64,000 bases of DNA from Scleroderma bovista (lineage: Eukaryota; Basidiomycota; Agaricomycetes; Boletales; Sclerodermataceae): contig JAYMGJ010000596.1 of the NCBI GenBank assembly GCA_037178675.1, positions 1-64,000 on the forward strand, in the 5' to 3' direction. Each line of letters begins with the position of its first letter. Positions within the stretch are counted from its first letter, which is position 1. Made by a program: the position numbers and the translations under genes. This document shows, piece by piece, positions 22,888-34,324 of the stretch. The notes below the pieces were generated by a model. It did not search any database. It saw nothing but the letters and a program-made list of their open reading frames with translations, and had not been told where the DNA came from.

Positions 22888-23729
22888 ATGGGCCCTTTAA
22901 ATAAGCGTACTCTTTCAGTGGATCAGGAAAGGACCAAGAAGTTTGGCCCTTCTGCTAGCCCTGTTTCACCAGTTAAAGCAGCCCATCGCAACAAAACGTC
23001 ACCTTATTTAATCCCTCAGCGGGTCTTATCGGTGGAGTCTTCCTATATGCCAAGGGCCCTTACGGATGCGTATCTTCCGACTACCCACAGCGCTGGAGGC
23101 CCAGATTCCCACAAGGTAACAAAGGACTTTTTACAAGTCACTATAATTGACTCATTTGGTGTTAGGATACCTTCAGTGAGGTAGTCCACAGGTTGCTGAA
23201 GGAACTTGTTCGTGACGCTCTCAGGGCCCAATTTGCGGACTGTGAAGTGACTCGTCTGCGCGTCCTTGCGGTGACTTGGGAACTCGAAAGGCTTCAGAGG
23301 TGGCAGAAATTCCACACTCGTTCTTTGACATTCCTCAAAGAGCAAAACAATGTCTCCCTCGAGAGTTTGGAATACTGGAGGAGCTGGTGCAACGACCAGG
23401 GTTTAGATTGCTACCCGCACGATCGAGAGACGTCGGGGCACCTGTTGGAAAATGAATGCTCGACACTCGAGCACATGCGAGCGCACTTCAACTGCAGTGA
23501 GAAAGCTGCTGTTTCTCTTGGCGTTTATGACGCAAAGGACCTCGCACGATCCCGTACTACCCAGTATTCAAGCGACGGACGTGACCCCAACAGTAGTGAT
23601 CCGGAGGGATCCGAGACTGAAACCCTGGAGATTTTTCCTTCTAGCGACACGGAGCAACCGCCCAGTGACCCCGGGGTTTTTCATTACCCCAGCTCCAGCG
23701 ATTCAGATGTGTACGTGACTTCACCATGA
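22888..23729 (+). CDS. Hypothetical protein, divergent partner of the Plavaka transposase
   Basis: Two exons, 22888-23115 and 23166-23729, join in frame across a clean 50-bp intron to give 263 residues. I recognise no domain. The middle is helix-prone and charged (HRLLKELVRDAL, WELERLQRWQKFH). The C-terminal 70 residues are rich in Ser, Asp, Glu and Pro, so probably disordered. It is divergent from the Plavaka transposase, with 271 bp between start codons, and nothing else separates them. It may be a second gene of that transposon or a host gene beside the insertion. The intact frame and intron support a real gene. Confidence 0.55.
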
Positions 23730-24194
23730 GGTCTGATGCCCATGTACTGATAGTAATTTTGGATCAGATAACGGCGATGCACGGCTTCGATTGTATTCAC
23801 ATGTGCGATTAGTACCTCATGTATATCTTCTACGTGTAATCAGATTTCCTGCGACCTATCTGGGTACCCAATACCCAATCTGATAAGCTGGATGGCAGTT
23901 AAATAGCAATAAATTGCATTGCTCGCTGACCCTGATCATCTCTTCCTGACAGTCCACCTGACAGTCCGATAATGAGGCGGAGTCGAGCGCAAAGGGTACG
24001 TCCGCCTTCTGTCGGTGCCAAATATTTTGACATGCCACCTTGTGCAACAGAGTATTAGGAAGCCGGGAAGGGCAAGTGACCTGAACCCGTGCCTTCTCCC
24101 AAATGCATCCCAGCTCGGCATCCCCAGCGAGTTCGCCCAAGATCCATCCCAAACCGCTTACCCCCCCTTGGTAGAAGGCGATAGTCAAGTCACA
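23730..24194. other. No gene recognised; possible upstream exons of the DUF6532 gene
   Basis: The frame of the downstream DUF6532 gene stays open back to about 24015 without an ATG, so an upstream exon or a longer N-terminus may lie here. Nothing else is recognisable. Confidence 0.4.
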
Positions 24195-25503
24195 ATGTTT
24201 CTTGACGATATCGAATTGTATGATCACGTGGGTGGTAGTAATGTCAGGAGTTTTGTAGCAGATACCATCCGTTCATCGACCACTCCGATCCATTCCATCG
24301 ATCCATCGTACTCTAGTTTCCATTCAAGGTTCCTCCAACCGTCTCAAAGGATCACCCACTCGACTCCTTACCCACCTGAACTCGGCCCTATTCGTAATGT
24401 GCACGCATTTGGACCCCTGCGTTGCATTGAAGAAGAGCGCGGACAACTGATGCGCTCTGGTGTTATCCAGGTAACTCAATACCTTCATTATTGTGCCAGA
24501 CTTCTGACCACATTTCAGGCAGTGAGCGATGTGGCAATCACAGGCATGTCTCGCCGACGTCCACTCAGGAACAGGTCGAGTGCGCCATATCAAAATCCCC
24601 CCGCAGGTCAAATCTCCCAAGTGCGCCCGATTGGAGACCAAACAACAACAGCTCAGGAAGCTGTAACATATCCTACAGTTGACAATGATACAAAAGCTCG
24701 TATCATATTGGAGGCAAAACACCGCTTTCGTTACCATTTTTTTGCGAAGTCCCCATTTCCGACTCAAGAAGCTTCAAACGACCATTCTCGTACCTCATTG
24801 CGCGATGCAATGAATATAATATTGGGAGGTAATCTATGTAGTATATGTTGTTTGGAGTTGTCTTTAATCCGGTAGCATGAACAGATTCAATGCATCGCCC
24901 AATTGACACCATTTGTGATGAAAAGTCACTCTCCTTAATCGTCTCGAGCACAACCGCAATGCGCTTATTGTTCAAAAACGCCGCGCGATCACTAGTTCCG
25001 TCAGCGTATCTTCTGACACCCAGCATGTCAGAAACTTCATCGCTCGATGCACCTGAGCTTGTCGACCTTTACAAACAAAAGGTTGAAGCACTACTCGAAG
25101 ACTACAAGTTTATGTACAACCAGGTCAGTGGGTCAGAATAGCAATGGAATGAGCTGACGAGCCATGACAGGATGGAACGGATCGCTTCGGACACCGGGCA
25201 TTGATGGACTTATTGCTCGTTGTTTTATGGGCTCAGCCAGGCGACGTGCCAGACTTTCAAATCGACGATCATGGTGAACTACTTAGTGGGCTACTTGCCC
25301 TAGCTGGTACAGCAATCTATTCAGCATTGCGAGAATATGGAACTGGGCAGTATGTCAGTCTTGAGTTCTCTCAGAAAAACGTAGGCAATGTATTTGACAC
25401 CATTTTACACATTGTTGACGGTGTTCGACACAATGATACTACGCACTACTCACTACTACGTAGACAATTAGTTTCTCTTAGTTCTGCGCTGAGGAGTAGT
25501 TAG
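24195..25503 (+). CDS. DUF6532-domain protein
   Basis: Four exons fit: 24195-24470, 24519-24828, 24885-25123 and 25171-25503. The region following RYHFFAKSPFPTQEASNDHS, the exon 3 helical stretch (LVDLYKQKVEALLEDYKFMY) and GHRALMDLLLVVLW match the DUF6532 family, which is widespread and often multicopy in Agaricomycetes and of unknown function. The first intron (24471-24518) is 48 bp and stop-free, so retained transcripts would stay in frame. The start at 24195 is the first ATG in the open frame, but an upstream exon is possible. It lies between two DNA transposons, yet nothing shows that it belongs to either. Confidence 0.65.
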
Positions 25504-25861
25504 CTAGTAATCAAATTCCTTTTATGTACCCCATCGGGCGCTTGGATCGAACCAACGTTAGGGCCCACCAGAGTGACTAAGTAGGCACCCCATTTAGGGG
25601 ATAGTGCGACTACTAAGCGTCAGAATGGCCAGCCATTCTGACGCTTAGCTTTCGTTGATGCTGGAGCACTTGTGCCTAGCCTATTGATCATGCAACTTAC
25701 TCTAACTTACTGCAGTTTGCGAAAACCTTGTCAGTGACCAAATATTTGGTGAGCGGCGTCGTGAGGTGTCGCTGAATTAGGAAATGAATAACATACATAG
25801 GAGCCTGGATCCAGTGTCTGTAGCGTAGCCTAGATCTCGTCAATATACTTGCCATACCTAA
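25504..25861. other. Intergenic spacer with long palindrome
   Basis: No gene. The stretch contains a perfect inverted repeat at 25613-25648 and ends at the TAA target duplication of the Harbinger element (25859-25861). Confidence 0.6.
25613..25648. repeat. Perfect palindrome, 17-bp arms, 2-nt loop
   Basis: CTAAGCGTCAGAATGGC and its exact reverse complement flank CA. A related but imperfect palindrome lies at 60081-60115, with similar flank (cttagcttt, gatgctgg), so this is a dispersed unit. It could fold into a hairpin in DNA or RNA. Confidence 0.85.
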
Positions 25862-25919
25862 GAGCTAGTTCGGAAACTGTGAGATACAATGTTTGGTCGC
25901 ATTGAACACGGTGACTAAG
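25862..25919 (+). repeat. Left terminal inverted repeat of the Harbinger element
   Basis: Matches the reverse complement of 29028-29085 at 56 of 58 positions; the outer end is preceded by the TAA duplication. Confidence 0.95.
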
Positions 25920-26097
25920 TCGGCATCCATGCCTGCCGCACACCGGACTCTGAAATATTCAACATCCCTTGTTGATAGCATTCAAGCCACCGATGGCGAG
26001 GCATCATCCTGATAATCACCTCTCACCCATCCGTCGCAAACACTTAGTGGCAACTCTTCTATCCTTTATAGCTCATCGTGTTGAAATTGTTATCCTT

Positions 26098-27400
26098 ATG
26101 GCGAATGAAGATACTACCCAGAGCCAGAATCCAGGCGGGTCAAAGCTGTGGAACAATGCTGAAACTATCGCCCTCATTGATGGCCTCTATGAACGTCGTG
26201 CCCAGCGAGCTGATTCTGGAAATTTTAAAGATGCTGTTTACAATGCAGTTGCACAAGAGGTTGCCCCCCATTGTACTGAAGGATCCCCACCGAAGAGTGC
26301 ACAGGCAGTCCGGAACAAGTGGCAATCAGTAGGTCTCTAACCCTTCTTTGTGACTGACTGACACCTTCCAATTGTCCTTCCAGATCAAACAGACATATAA
26401 CGTTATCCTGGGCTGGAAAAACAAGTCTGGTGTCAGTTGGAGTGATACGCATGGAGCCAATATAGTGACTGACGCTGAGAAGGTTGTTTTTGCCGCTTAT
26501 GTGGCATCAAAGGTACAAAATCCCTGGTTTGTTTGGGGATATGACCGAGACTGATTTGAACACTAGCCTTTACATTCTCGACTAGCAAAATTCAGCAACA
26601 AAGGGTGGCCTTTGCTCTCAAAAGTTGAACAAATCTTTCCATCTGGTGGTGCTCAGGGCCGGGCCGTTTTTCGTGGTACAGAAGGTAGCGCCCCTACAGC
26701 CCCTGGACCAGGTGGGGGGGCTCCAGTTCAGACTTTAGCAGCCAGCGACCAGCTCCCTGCTGCCTTGACACCACATCTTGACACCATGTCTTCGCACACT
26801 TCCACTTCACCCACCCAGAATCCAAGTGTTCCTTCTCAGACTGGCATTCCTTCGGTCACTTCCAGCACCAGCTCTCGCCTTCCCACATCATCAGCTGTAA
26901 CTGGGAAACGTGTCTTCTCAGAGACCTTTCCAATGTCGGATCCCTCATCGCCTGCAACCTCTTATCCCCCTTTGGCTGTGTCATCCAACAAGAGGAGCTG
27001 CTTCTCAGCCAAATCTGGGAACACCTCAGCTGGTGCTGGTCCCTCGACTACCAACCGAGCAGCACGTATGACCACTACACTTGCCTTGCAAGATGTACGC
27101 TCAACCATGACGCACATGTCAGACCTTATCAAGAACCTCCCGGAGGATGATGTACAGGGCGAAAAGAGAAGGAGGGCTTGTGATCTACTCGGTGGCGTTG
27201 ATTCTGAAATCCCAGAAATCGAGCAGCGCTTCATGTTGAAGCTTCTTAGTGCTGACGAATCACCTCCTGCAGTGCTTGACATGTACATCAACATCAAGAA
27301 TGATCGTGTCCGCCGTGCGTATATCACTGATTTATTCAAGGATACGAGGTACCAGATTATTGCCAAGATGGATGTATCTGAGTCCGATGTCATGATGTAA
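26098..27400 (+). CDS. Harbinger SANT/Myb-like DNA-binding protein
   Basis: Exons 26098-26328, 26384-26526 and 26596-27400 give 392 residues. The first exon begins the SANT/Myb-like trihelix domain (LWNNAETIALIDGLYERR, then VRNKWQS). It continues in exon 2 (IKQTYNVILGWKNKSG) and ends with NKGWPLLSKVEQIFPSG, a conserved closing motif of these proteins. The rest is a long Ser/Pro/Thr-rich linker and a helical C-terminus (KNLPEDDVQGEKRR, DMYINIKNDRVRRAY). In PIF/Harbinger elements this protein binds subterminal repeats and carries the transposase into the nucleus. The intron 2 donor (CCCTG|GTTTGT) was chosen because it keeps the NKGWP motif in frame. Confidence 0.8.
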
Positions 27401-27568
27401 CACTTCCAACATACGAATGCCCAGCCTCCCCCCCCCCTGTTTTCACATATCTTGCTATGTAGCCTTGCATCTGTACTACTACGTGTTCTGTTGCTGTGCC
27501 TCCAATTGATGTTTTGTTCCACCGAAAATGATTGCGTGCAAGAACGAGTACATGCAATGGAAAAGTAA

Positions 27569-28969
27569 CTACAAATGGCCTAATTCTGAATCGAAGCCAT
27601 CGTCCTCATCAATGTTCATCTGCCCTGACCGCTCATGCAAGATATTCTGATAATCCCTCCACATACTTGTTGCAATCTCATTCCGAAGCTGCTTCCCTCC
27701 ATTGGCATCTGCAAAAAAATCAACTTCATTGACTTCGTTGGCTCCTGCATCAGCCACTGATTGGCTGTTACCACCTGAGTCCACAAGCTCGTCATCGCCT
27801 TCAAAGTTATCCATGGTACTGTCCTCAAATGGATCGTGTACTCGAATGAAGTTGTGCAGTGCACAGAGTGCAGCGGGTATCTGTGCCTGAATGTCAAGGC
27901 CGTACTCAGGGGCAAGGAGAAGGATGCGGAAGCGGTGTTTGAGAACACCAAATATCCGTTCAATAACATTACGAGCAGATGCATGGCGAAGATTGAATAA
28001 TTCTTCTTTGTTAGCTGGTCTGACCTGAATATTATCACCAAAAGTTAAGCCGCGAGAATAAATCCCACTCACCTAAGATTGGCACGCCCCCACTCTGCAA
28101 GGTGGTAGCGAACTCCTTGGTAAGGGACTAGAAGCCCTGGCCACAAGGGGAACCCTGCATCACCTAGTAGATATTTGCCTTGTGGGATATGAAGATCTGT
28201 TGATATCGCATCCTGGTAGATTCGGGCATCCATTGCTGATCCCTCCCAACCTGTCAGAGTGTATGAAAATCTCATGTCGAATCCACAGACGAATAAGCAG
28301 TTTTGTGAAACAAAGCCCTTGCGATTTCGGTAATTGGGGCGCAAGTGGGACGGGGGAGAGATATGGATGTGGCTGCCATCAATTGCGCCGATTGCATTGG
28401 CAAAATATGGAAAGAATTTTGGGTTGCGGATGATTTCTGGCATGGTGGTCTCGCCAGTTGGGAGCTGAATGTAGGTAGTATAGAATGGTGGGCTTGAAAG
28501 TCCGACTGTCATCGCCCGGAAATACCTGTGAATTTGTTAAAGATTTCCAACCGACATTGAATCAGTTGTCTTACTTGGAAATAGTTTCATTTGAATGTTG
28601 GAATTGTTCTCCAACATGTCGAAGGGTCAACCCAGTGACGCAGGTGTAGAGGAAAATCGCAAGTTGTTCTTTGAGCGTGATATGTTTTGAATTTGAATGG
28701 CCCAGGCTCTGCAGTGTGGATACGAGTTCTAGGAAAGCCACACGGTGCATGCTGAGTTCAGTGCGGATGCGTTCAGGATGACCTGCGAGTAGCTCATCAA
28801 CCCATGCTTCTCCTGAAAGTGCCGAAGTGTGATAAGGGATTGGGGGTTTATGACTTTCGATAATCGTATTTGCAACATCGATAAGGAGAGTAACAGATCT
28901 GAGAATGTTTTGGAGGATGAATTTGCGTATATTCCTCTGCCGTTGCTGTCGAAATCCTTGGGGATGCAT
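27569..28969 (-). CDS. PIF/Harbinger transposase (DDE_Tnp_4)
   Basis: Exons 28969-28575, 28525-28073 and 28019-27569 give 432 residues without interruption. An N-terminal helix-turn-helix-like region (KEQLAIFLYTCVTGLTLRHV, then GEQF) precedes the nuclease. The catalytic acidic residues are visible as AIDGSH (Asp181), LLGDAGFP (Asp254) and VIERIFG (Glu303), with the family's typical spacing and the downstream GVLKHRFRIL. The acceptor of exon 3 is the second AG of ttcaggtcag, which keeps the frame. The gene is convergent with the SANT partner, stops 167 bp apart. A functional enzyme is likely from sequence alone. Confidence 0.9.
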
Positions 28970-29027
28970 GGGCAGCGTAGCATTGATTACAATCCGAGCG
29001 GAGCTGCAATTGCTGCTGCCATGCTGG

Positions 29028-29085
29028 CTTAGTCACCATGTTCAATGCAACCAAACATTGTATCTCACAGTTTCCGAACTAGCTC
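29028..29085 (-). repeat. Right terminal inverted repeat of the Harbinger element
   Basis: Inverted counterpart of 25862-25919, followed by TAA at 29086-29088. Confidence 0.95.
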
Positions 29086-29204
29086 TAAGGGACTTTGTCA
29101 CACCTTAGGCGATTTTTTGAATTGAATTGAATAGGCATAGTAACTGCCTCATATTGCACTCTATCCTTATGTGGTTGTGTCCGACTGGGGCCTGGGCTGG
29201 ACGG

Positions 29205-29700
29205 TCTGCACTTACAGAAATTGGTGGACAACCATAAACTCAAGAAGCAACTCCTCTGTCAGCAAGAGACTGCCCGTGAGTCTATTTATTAGTGACTTGT
29301 ATCTCAAAACCCCGTGCCAAAGTATCGTTTAATGAATGAACTGGAACCTCCGAATGAAGGAAGGATGTAACAGCATCTGTAGGCTCAGGTGGAGTCTCCT
29401 AGGAGACCTTTGAAGGGTATGAAAAAGATCATTCCTCCCATATGGGTAGACAAGAACAACTTGCTACACCTTCTCCCTCCTGGGGAAGGTTGATAGATGT
29501 GTAAGTAGCATAAGAATCTCCTTAGATTTCGAGCAAACCTGCCAAGCCGAGAGATGGCCTTGAAGTGTATTCTCTCGAGGGAGCCGACGAGAATCTTGTA
29601 GTCGCCACCAGCTTCCCGTATCACGAAGCCAAGAAGTCCAGCGTCCAGGCTGTATGCATGACAGCAGTAGCTGACATGGTTACTTAGAAGATTTAACAAA
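29205..29700 (-). pseudogene. Dispersed 3' fragment of the GH18 chitinase
   Basis: The segment repeats the end and downstream flank of the chitinase pseudogene at 15.3-15.8 kb. Shared landmarks are LLGF.IREAGGDY, ILVGSL and GGRRCSKL in translation, and agagactgcccgtgagtcta in the flank. It has an extra insert (about 29550-29580) relative to the other copy. No other part of a chitinase is nearby, so it is a dead fragment. Each copy has bases the other lacks, so neither is a simple derivative of the other. Confidence 0.75.
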
Positions 29701-32029
29701 AAACAGAATCAATGACAGACTTAATCGAGAACTTTTGCGAACTTCAACACAGACAGTCGTATTTTCATCAGCATTCTAAAAACTTGAAAGAGCGGTTATT
29801 TCTGTCTGGTCACGAATCCATTGAACTACTGTCGTTGGAATCTGAACAACATAATAGTCATTGCTTCTGATTAGGATATTCGCAGGCATGGTCATTGTGC
29901 TGTTAGCAATATACCCACTACAATCAACATAAGCTCAGTCGAAGTTGATGGTGCATATTACATGCTGTAGCTGCATATACATACCTGAAGCTACCAGCCC
30001 GTCTCCGTCATAGACTTAGATGGTAATGACAAGTTTGACCGCCGAAGGACTTATCATGTGAATGTCCAGAGTCATGTTAGTAGTCCAGAGATGATTAAAA
30101 TGCACCCCTCAGGGCTCGGAATAATATCGTTAGCGTGTCATCCAATGCAGGTGATAACCACGACGCTATTCCATAAGATTGCTGTGGGAGCGCGATGAGA
30201 CCAAGCCCAAGGAAACGTAGCGGAGCCGCATCGGTATGAACATGCAACGACTGAGGATGAGAGGTCTGGATCATGGAAGCGGATCCACAGGAATAACTCT
30301 GAAGGCTTTAGTTATCGGTTCCATTAAATAAACAAGTAGGGACTTGGCCATAGCCTGGCCATATATAATCTTTCAGTGCTGATACTATCTGCACAAGATG
30401 AATCCTGTATGGTCGCACGAGTGAGAGTAGACAGGTTATCAGACTCCGAAACGACCTGGCATCGTATGCGCCTAGATCCTCGACAGACGCTACACCCATT
30501 AACAGACTGAGAACATACTGGGTACGCTAGCGGCTACTCACCTCGAGGTCGAAAACATTACTTCTTTTGAGACATTGTTTACTTCAGCACTCACCATCAC
30601 GAACTTCTCTCAATAGTCACCATAATCACAACTCCGGGAGAAGAACTGGCAATGCTCCAAGTGAATGCACCGTTGAGCTGCTTGTCATTCGAAAAAAGTG
30701 CATTTACGTAGTTCGGAAACACACTTACGAAACGTTGATAGTTCGTGGCTCTTTCGTGCTCCATTCCGAGGTATGTGCCTCGTTCTCCTGTACAAATTAT
30801 AAACTTCATTACTAACAGAGATCACATGAAAAATACTTATGGATCTAGGGTCCACCATTTGTACCTGACCCAGACAAGGACTGTACGAAATGAATATAAT
30901 CCTGTGTCGTGATGTAATGGGAACGGAAACTCGATACTGGCACGTGTGATGATAAACTGTTGTGAATCGCGGGAGTGGTGCAATGATGAGCAAGCCAGGA
31001 CGTACTAATCTGGTACTAGTAGTGTGGGGGCGCTTATGTCATCTTTTTATTAGCCGAGTTAGACCATCGAAGGATCCCTCCTGTTAAGCCAACGCCTGCC
31101 GAGACAGAACACTAGTACTCGCCTCCTGACAACAGGCCCGTCTGCCGCTCGTGTGTGAATAGAACCAAAGCGAATATAAATTTGTACTGGCACGCGAATT
31201 GGGACCTATTGAATTGCTCGAGACATCATTTGCTTCAGGCGATATACTATACTGGCACGGAAGCTTCCGTGGATGCACACAGGTTTGACACTACAACTTG
31301 ATTGATTTGTTGGTTCAGTCTAACGTGATATGACATAGGCCCCACGTTCGGTTGATGGCTTTCATCGACAGGGTAAGGACGATCGGATAGCGTCACTAGA
31401 GGCGGCCATGCACCGAGATCCAGGGACATGGGTGGTAGCCGGACCCCGATCCCCGTGTGATCTACTAGTAGTATGAACTTGACTGGCACGCATTGCCGGT
31501 TTTCCATGAATCGCCGTATCTGGGACCCCCCAAAAAAACCCTGATGTCTAGATTTTCTGTGGCATCTGGCGACTGTGATTGGTTGGGTTACTAGGTATGT
31601 TGGAAATGTATTATTTCATTTAGAGTATTGACTGCCATTACTGTAAGCAAAGCTTTTGATTCAAACATTTTATTGACACACATAATTTTTCGCTCCAAAG
31701 CAGAGAGTGGTTCGGATCCTTCAATTTTAGGGAGTCTATGGACGGGCATGGGTACGAATTATATCTTCAAGCACTGACATCGGACCTGCATCTCTACCTA
31801 TCAGTACCTGCAGATTAGCATCCGGGGGGTTTGCATCGAAGTCTCGCTCGTAATGAGTCGTCATCCGTCGTCCACCCGTTTTCGACTTCAATCTATCACC
31901 CCGACATTGTCCGTCGTTCTGTCTGTGTCGCATGTAGTAATTATACGCTGACCCACAACGGTGCCTGTCCAGTAGAGCTCAGCAGCGGTGGCTCCTGCTT
32001 GCAAAATCATGACACCAAAGAACGATGAT
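29701..32029. other. No gene recognised
   Basis: Short frames only. A minus-strand run of small frames between 30993 and 30597 has plausible splice signals, but I cannot assign it to a family. The motif actggcacg occurs four times on the plus strand (near 30937, 31184, 31252, 31482). The region may hold decayed genes. Confidence 0.45.
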
Positions 32030-33240
32030 TCCTTGAATCTTCAAGCAGATCGATATTAACATTAATGTCAGTCTTCTGTGAAGTCATCTGCAAATTCTTT
32101 AGAGGCCGAGAACTCATGAGAGAATCAGAATCGGAGGAAGATAAACCTCAATTTCGCTTTATCACACATAGTCAATTAGATCGGCACGATTAATGCCTTG
32201 CCTTCAACCCAGCGGTTTTTACCACTCGGATTGTTAATCTGGACAAAAAAAATACTTACCCTGTGTCTGCCCAGACGAAAAACCACGTTTTTGAAAAAAA
32301 AAATTGGCCGCAACAGCTGAGACAGGAGAGCCCTTATGGCCCTGAAGGCCCTGCTATTGCTCAGGAACACACTGTTAAGGACCACTTATGATGTTTCTTG
32401 GGTGCTGGTGTGTCCTTGTGCTTACATGGATATGTCGATATTCGATTGTTGGTTGACACCCATCTTGATGGCCACATCGACTGCAAATAGCACAGACATC
32501 ACAAGACTCATCCCATTCTCGTATAACGCCCGACTTGGTCCAGATGAAACCGAAAACACCACTATCATGTCACTGAACAGGTGGAATAAAATTCGGACTT
32601 ACCTTCCCTGGCGAATTTTTGCACCTCATCACCCTTGCTGTGAATAGTAGTTTCAACTGAGGATATGCGCCACAAATTCTCACCACCTCACATCGCCTGC
32701 CAGTCCTGCTTCTCGGACCTTGAGACAAGTAAAAGTAAAGGGTTCAGAGCCATCTGACTGGATATTGGCCTTGGATCCTCGTAGTGGCGGATGTCAGAAT
32801 ACATGGCAAACAAACTTCTGCTTGGAGCCACTATGTAAGTCATGAGGAGTAGGTCCAGGGGGCATACAGCACCATAAGAAAGGGAACTCTTCATGGCATC
32901 ACCAAACCAATTTCTTCATTCTGCTTGTCGGTACCAATCGCCGGGTTTTTCGGCATTAGGGTATACGATGCGCAATGTCTGCACAATAGTATGTACGGAG
33001 GACATCCCCCTGAAAGTCAAAGGGTTGGTCAGAACGCCAAAGACACCAATATTTGCGCCACATATAGTTTTGTATCCACAGGATCGAGGCATAGCTACAA
33101 ACAGATCAACGACTTCAGCAGCAGAACAAATAATTTCACAGCAACAAGGGATCTCTTTGCGCGTTCCCATCAATAGAGTGTGGTTAGCGCGTCAAGCTTA
33201 GAGTTATCTGTTGCTACTTCCGTTATTAACAGAGGTGAGT
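32030..33240 (-). pseudogene. Degenerate duplicated segment, copy 1
   Basis: This segment and 34325-35560 are two diverged copies of one sequence. Anchors shared in the same order are atcttcaagcagatc, ggaatcag.agaagac-like text, acaggagggccttatggcc-like text, cacatcgcctgycagt and gtggcggatgtcagaa. The minus strand shows hydrophobic pieces (for example LDLLLMTYIV and VVFRLG), suggesting a former multi-exon membrane-protein gene, but no continuous model can be built and I do not recognise the family. Confidence 0.4.
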
Positions 33241-34324
33241 CGGCTGACTTGTAGTGATCAACAGTTATTAGTACCTGAGGTGTAAATTGTCAAAGCGCCT
33301 GAGGGCACTTCAAGTTGATTGGTGACAGTCGGAAGTTATAAAAATACTACGACAATGTGCCCACGCCAGTTGGACGACCGTGAGAAGGGCGACAGCCTTC
33401 TCTTGACTCTTGACTTTGCTAGGTGGGCCGTCGCGATCTGCAAAACACAGCAGCTGAGATGCTAAAAGTGCTCAAAATATATCATAGTCCCTGTTTGGCT
33501 TAGCTTTGTCGTAATAAGCCCCATCCCCCTCCAATCTGAGTGCGTCCTACATAGTAAGTATTCAAAACCTAGGAAACGCAGTCATTCGACACTTTGCAGA
33601 TACTAGTAGGGAAAACTAGCAGTAATATATAAAGTAGCTTCAGGGTGAAATTGATCGGATGGCGCCACCCGGAGTGGTTGCAGGACCCCAGGAATTCCTC
33701 TGTGCCCTTGATCAGGACAAGAAGGATGATGTATGGATCAGTACTGAAAGGGGAACAGACCTTCACATCTGGATGCTTTTGTCTAAGTAACTGTGATTGG
33801 ATAGGCATTGTTGCATGGTAATAGGAGCTCCAACACCCAAATTTGGAAGTGAAAGCTCCTATTGCCAGCAGTTCGGCCCTCCTTGACTTGTGCTCAAGAC
33901 ATAGACCTTGCCAACTCCCCTGTCTGGGATCGACACCAATGGATCGGTCCATGGTTAGTTAACAATTCCATACTCCAGGAGCCCCTTCAAAGTCTTCCAT
34001 CTTTTCCAATTGTTGCAACGTCCCAGTGTTTCACTGCCACAGCATTCGTGAAACACTGTCGACTCCAACCAGAAGAGCGGTTCCGGAGATTTGCACGAGT
34101 ACGTGAATATGTGACCAGATTTTCAGATATACCTGTCGGACCCGCACCCGCATCTACAGGGGCTGCAATGCCAAGGCTATATGCAAGACTTGAATATTGC
34201 AAGCGCGATGTGGTGGCACCACCAGACAACGACGCCAGTTCCAGCACCGCAGGGTAGTTCAGCAACAATAGCTCCTGCGTTCCAACGCCATACAATAGAT
34301 GGCACCAGCAGCGATATTCAAGCT
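33241..34324. other. No gene recognised between the two degenerate copies
   Basis: Frames at 33569-33952 (minus) and 33862-34257 (plus) overlap antiparallel and have no recognisable domain. I call neither. Confidence 0.45.

Larger units (their letters stand above)
25862..29085. mobile_element. Complete PIF/Harbinger DNA transposon
   Basis: The element has 58-bp terminal inverted repeats (25862-25919 and 29028-29085) beginning GAGCTAGTTCGG and differing at two positions, flanked by direct TAA duplications at 25859-25861 and 29086-29088. A 3-bp T/A-rich duplication is the mark of this superfamily. Inside are the two expected genes in convergent orientation: a SANT/Myb-like DNA-binding protein (plus strand) and a DDE_Tnp_4 transposase (minus strand). 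Both have open frames with clean introns. Nothing visible is missing, so this may be a recently mobile autonomous copy of 3224 bp. Confidence 0.93.

Noticed and set aside
25540..25560. ggatcgaacc resembling a tRNA B-box on the minus strand
   Set aside because: One base short of the consensus, no matching A-box or acceptor stem; not a tRNA.
30597..30820. Minus-strand fragments vaguely like a GH7 cellulase strand (YLGMEHE, NYQRF, QLNGAFTWSI)
   Set aside because: Too short, and the diagnostic GH7 cysteine and catalytic motifs are absent.
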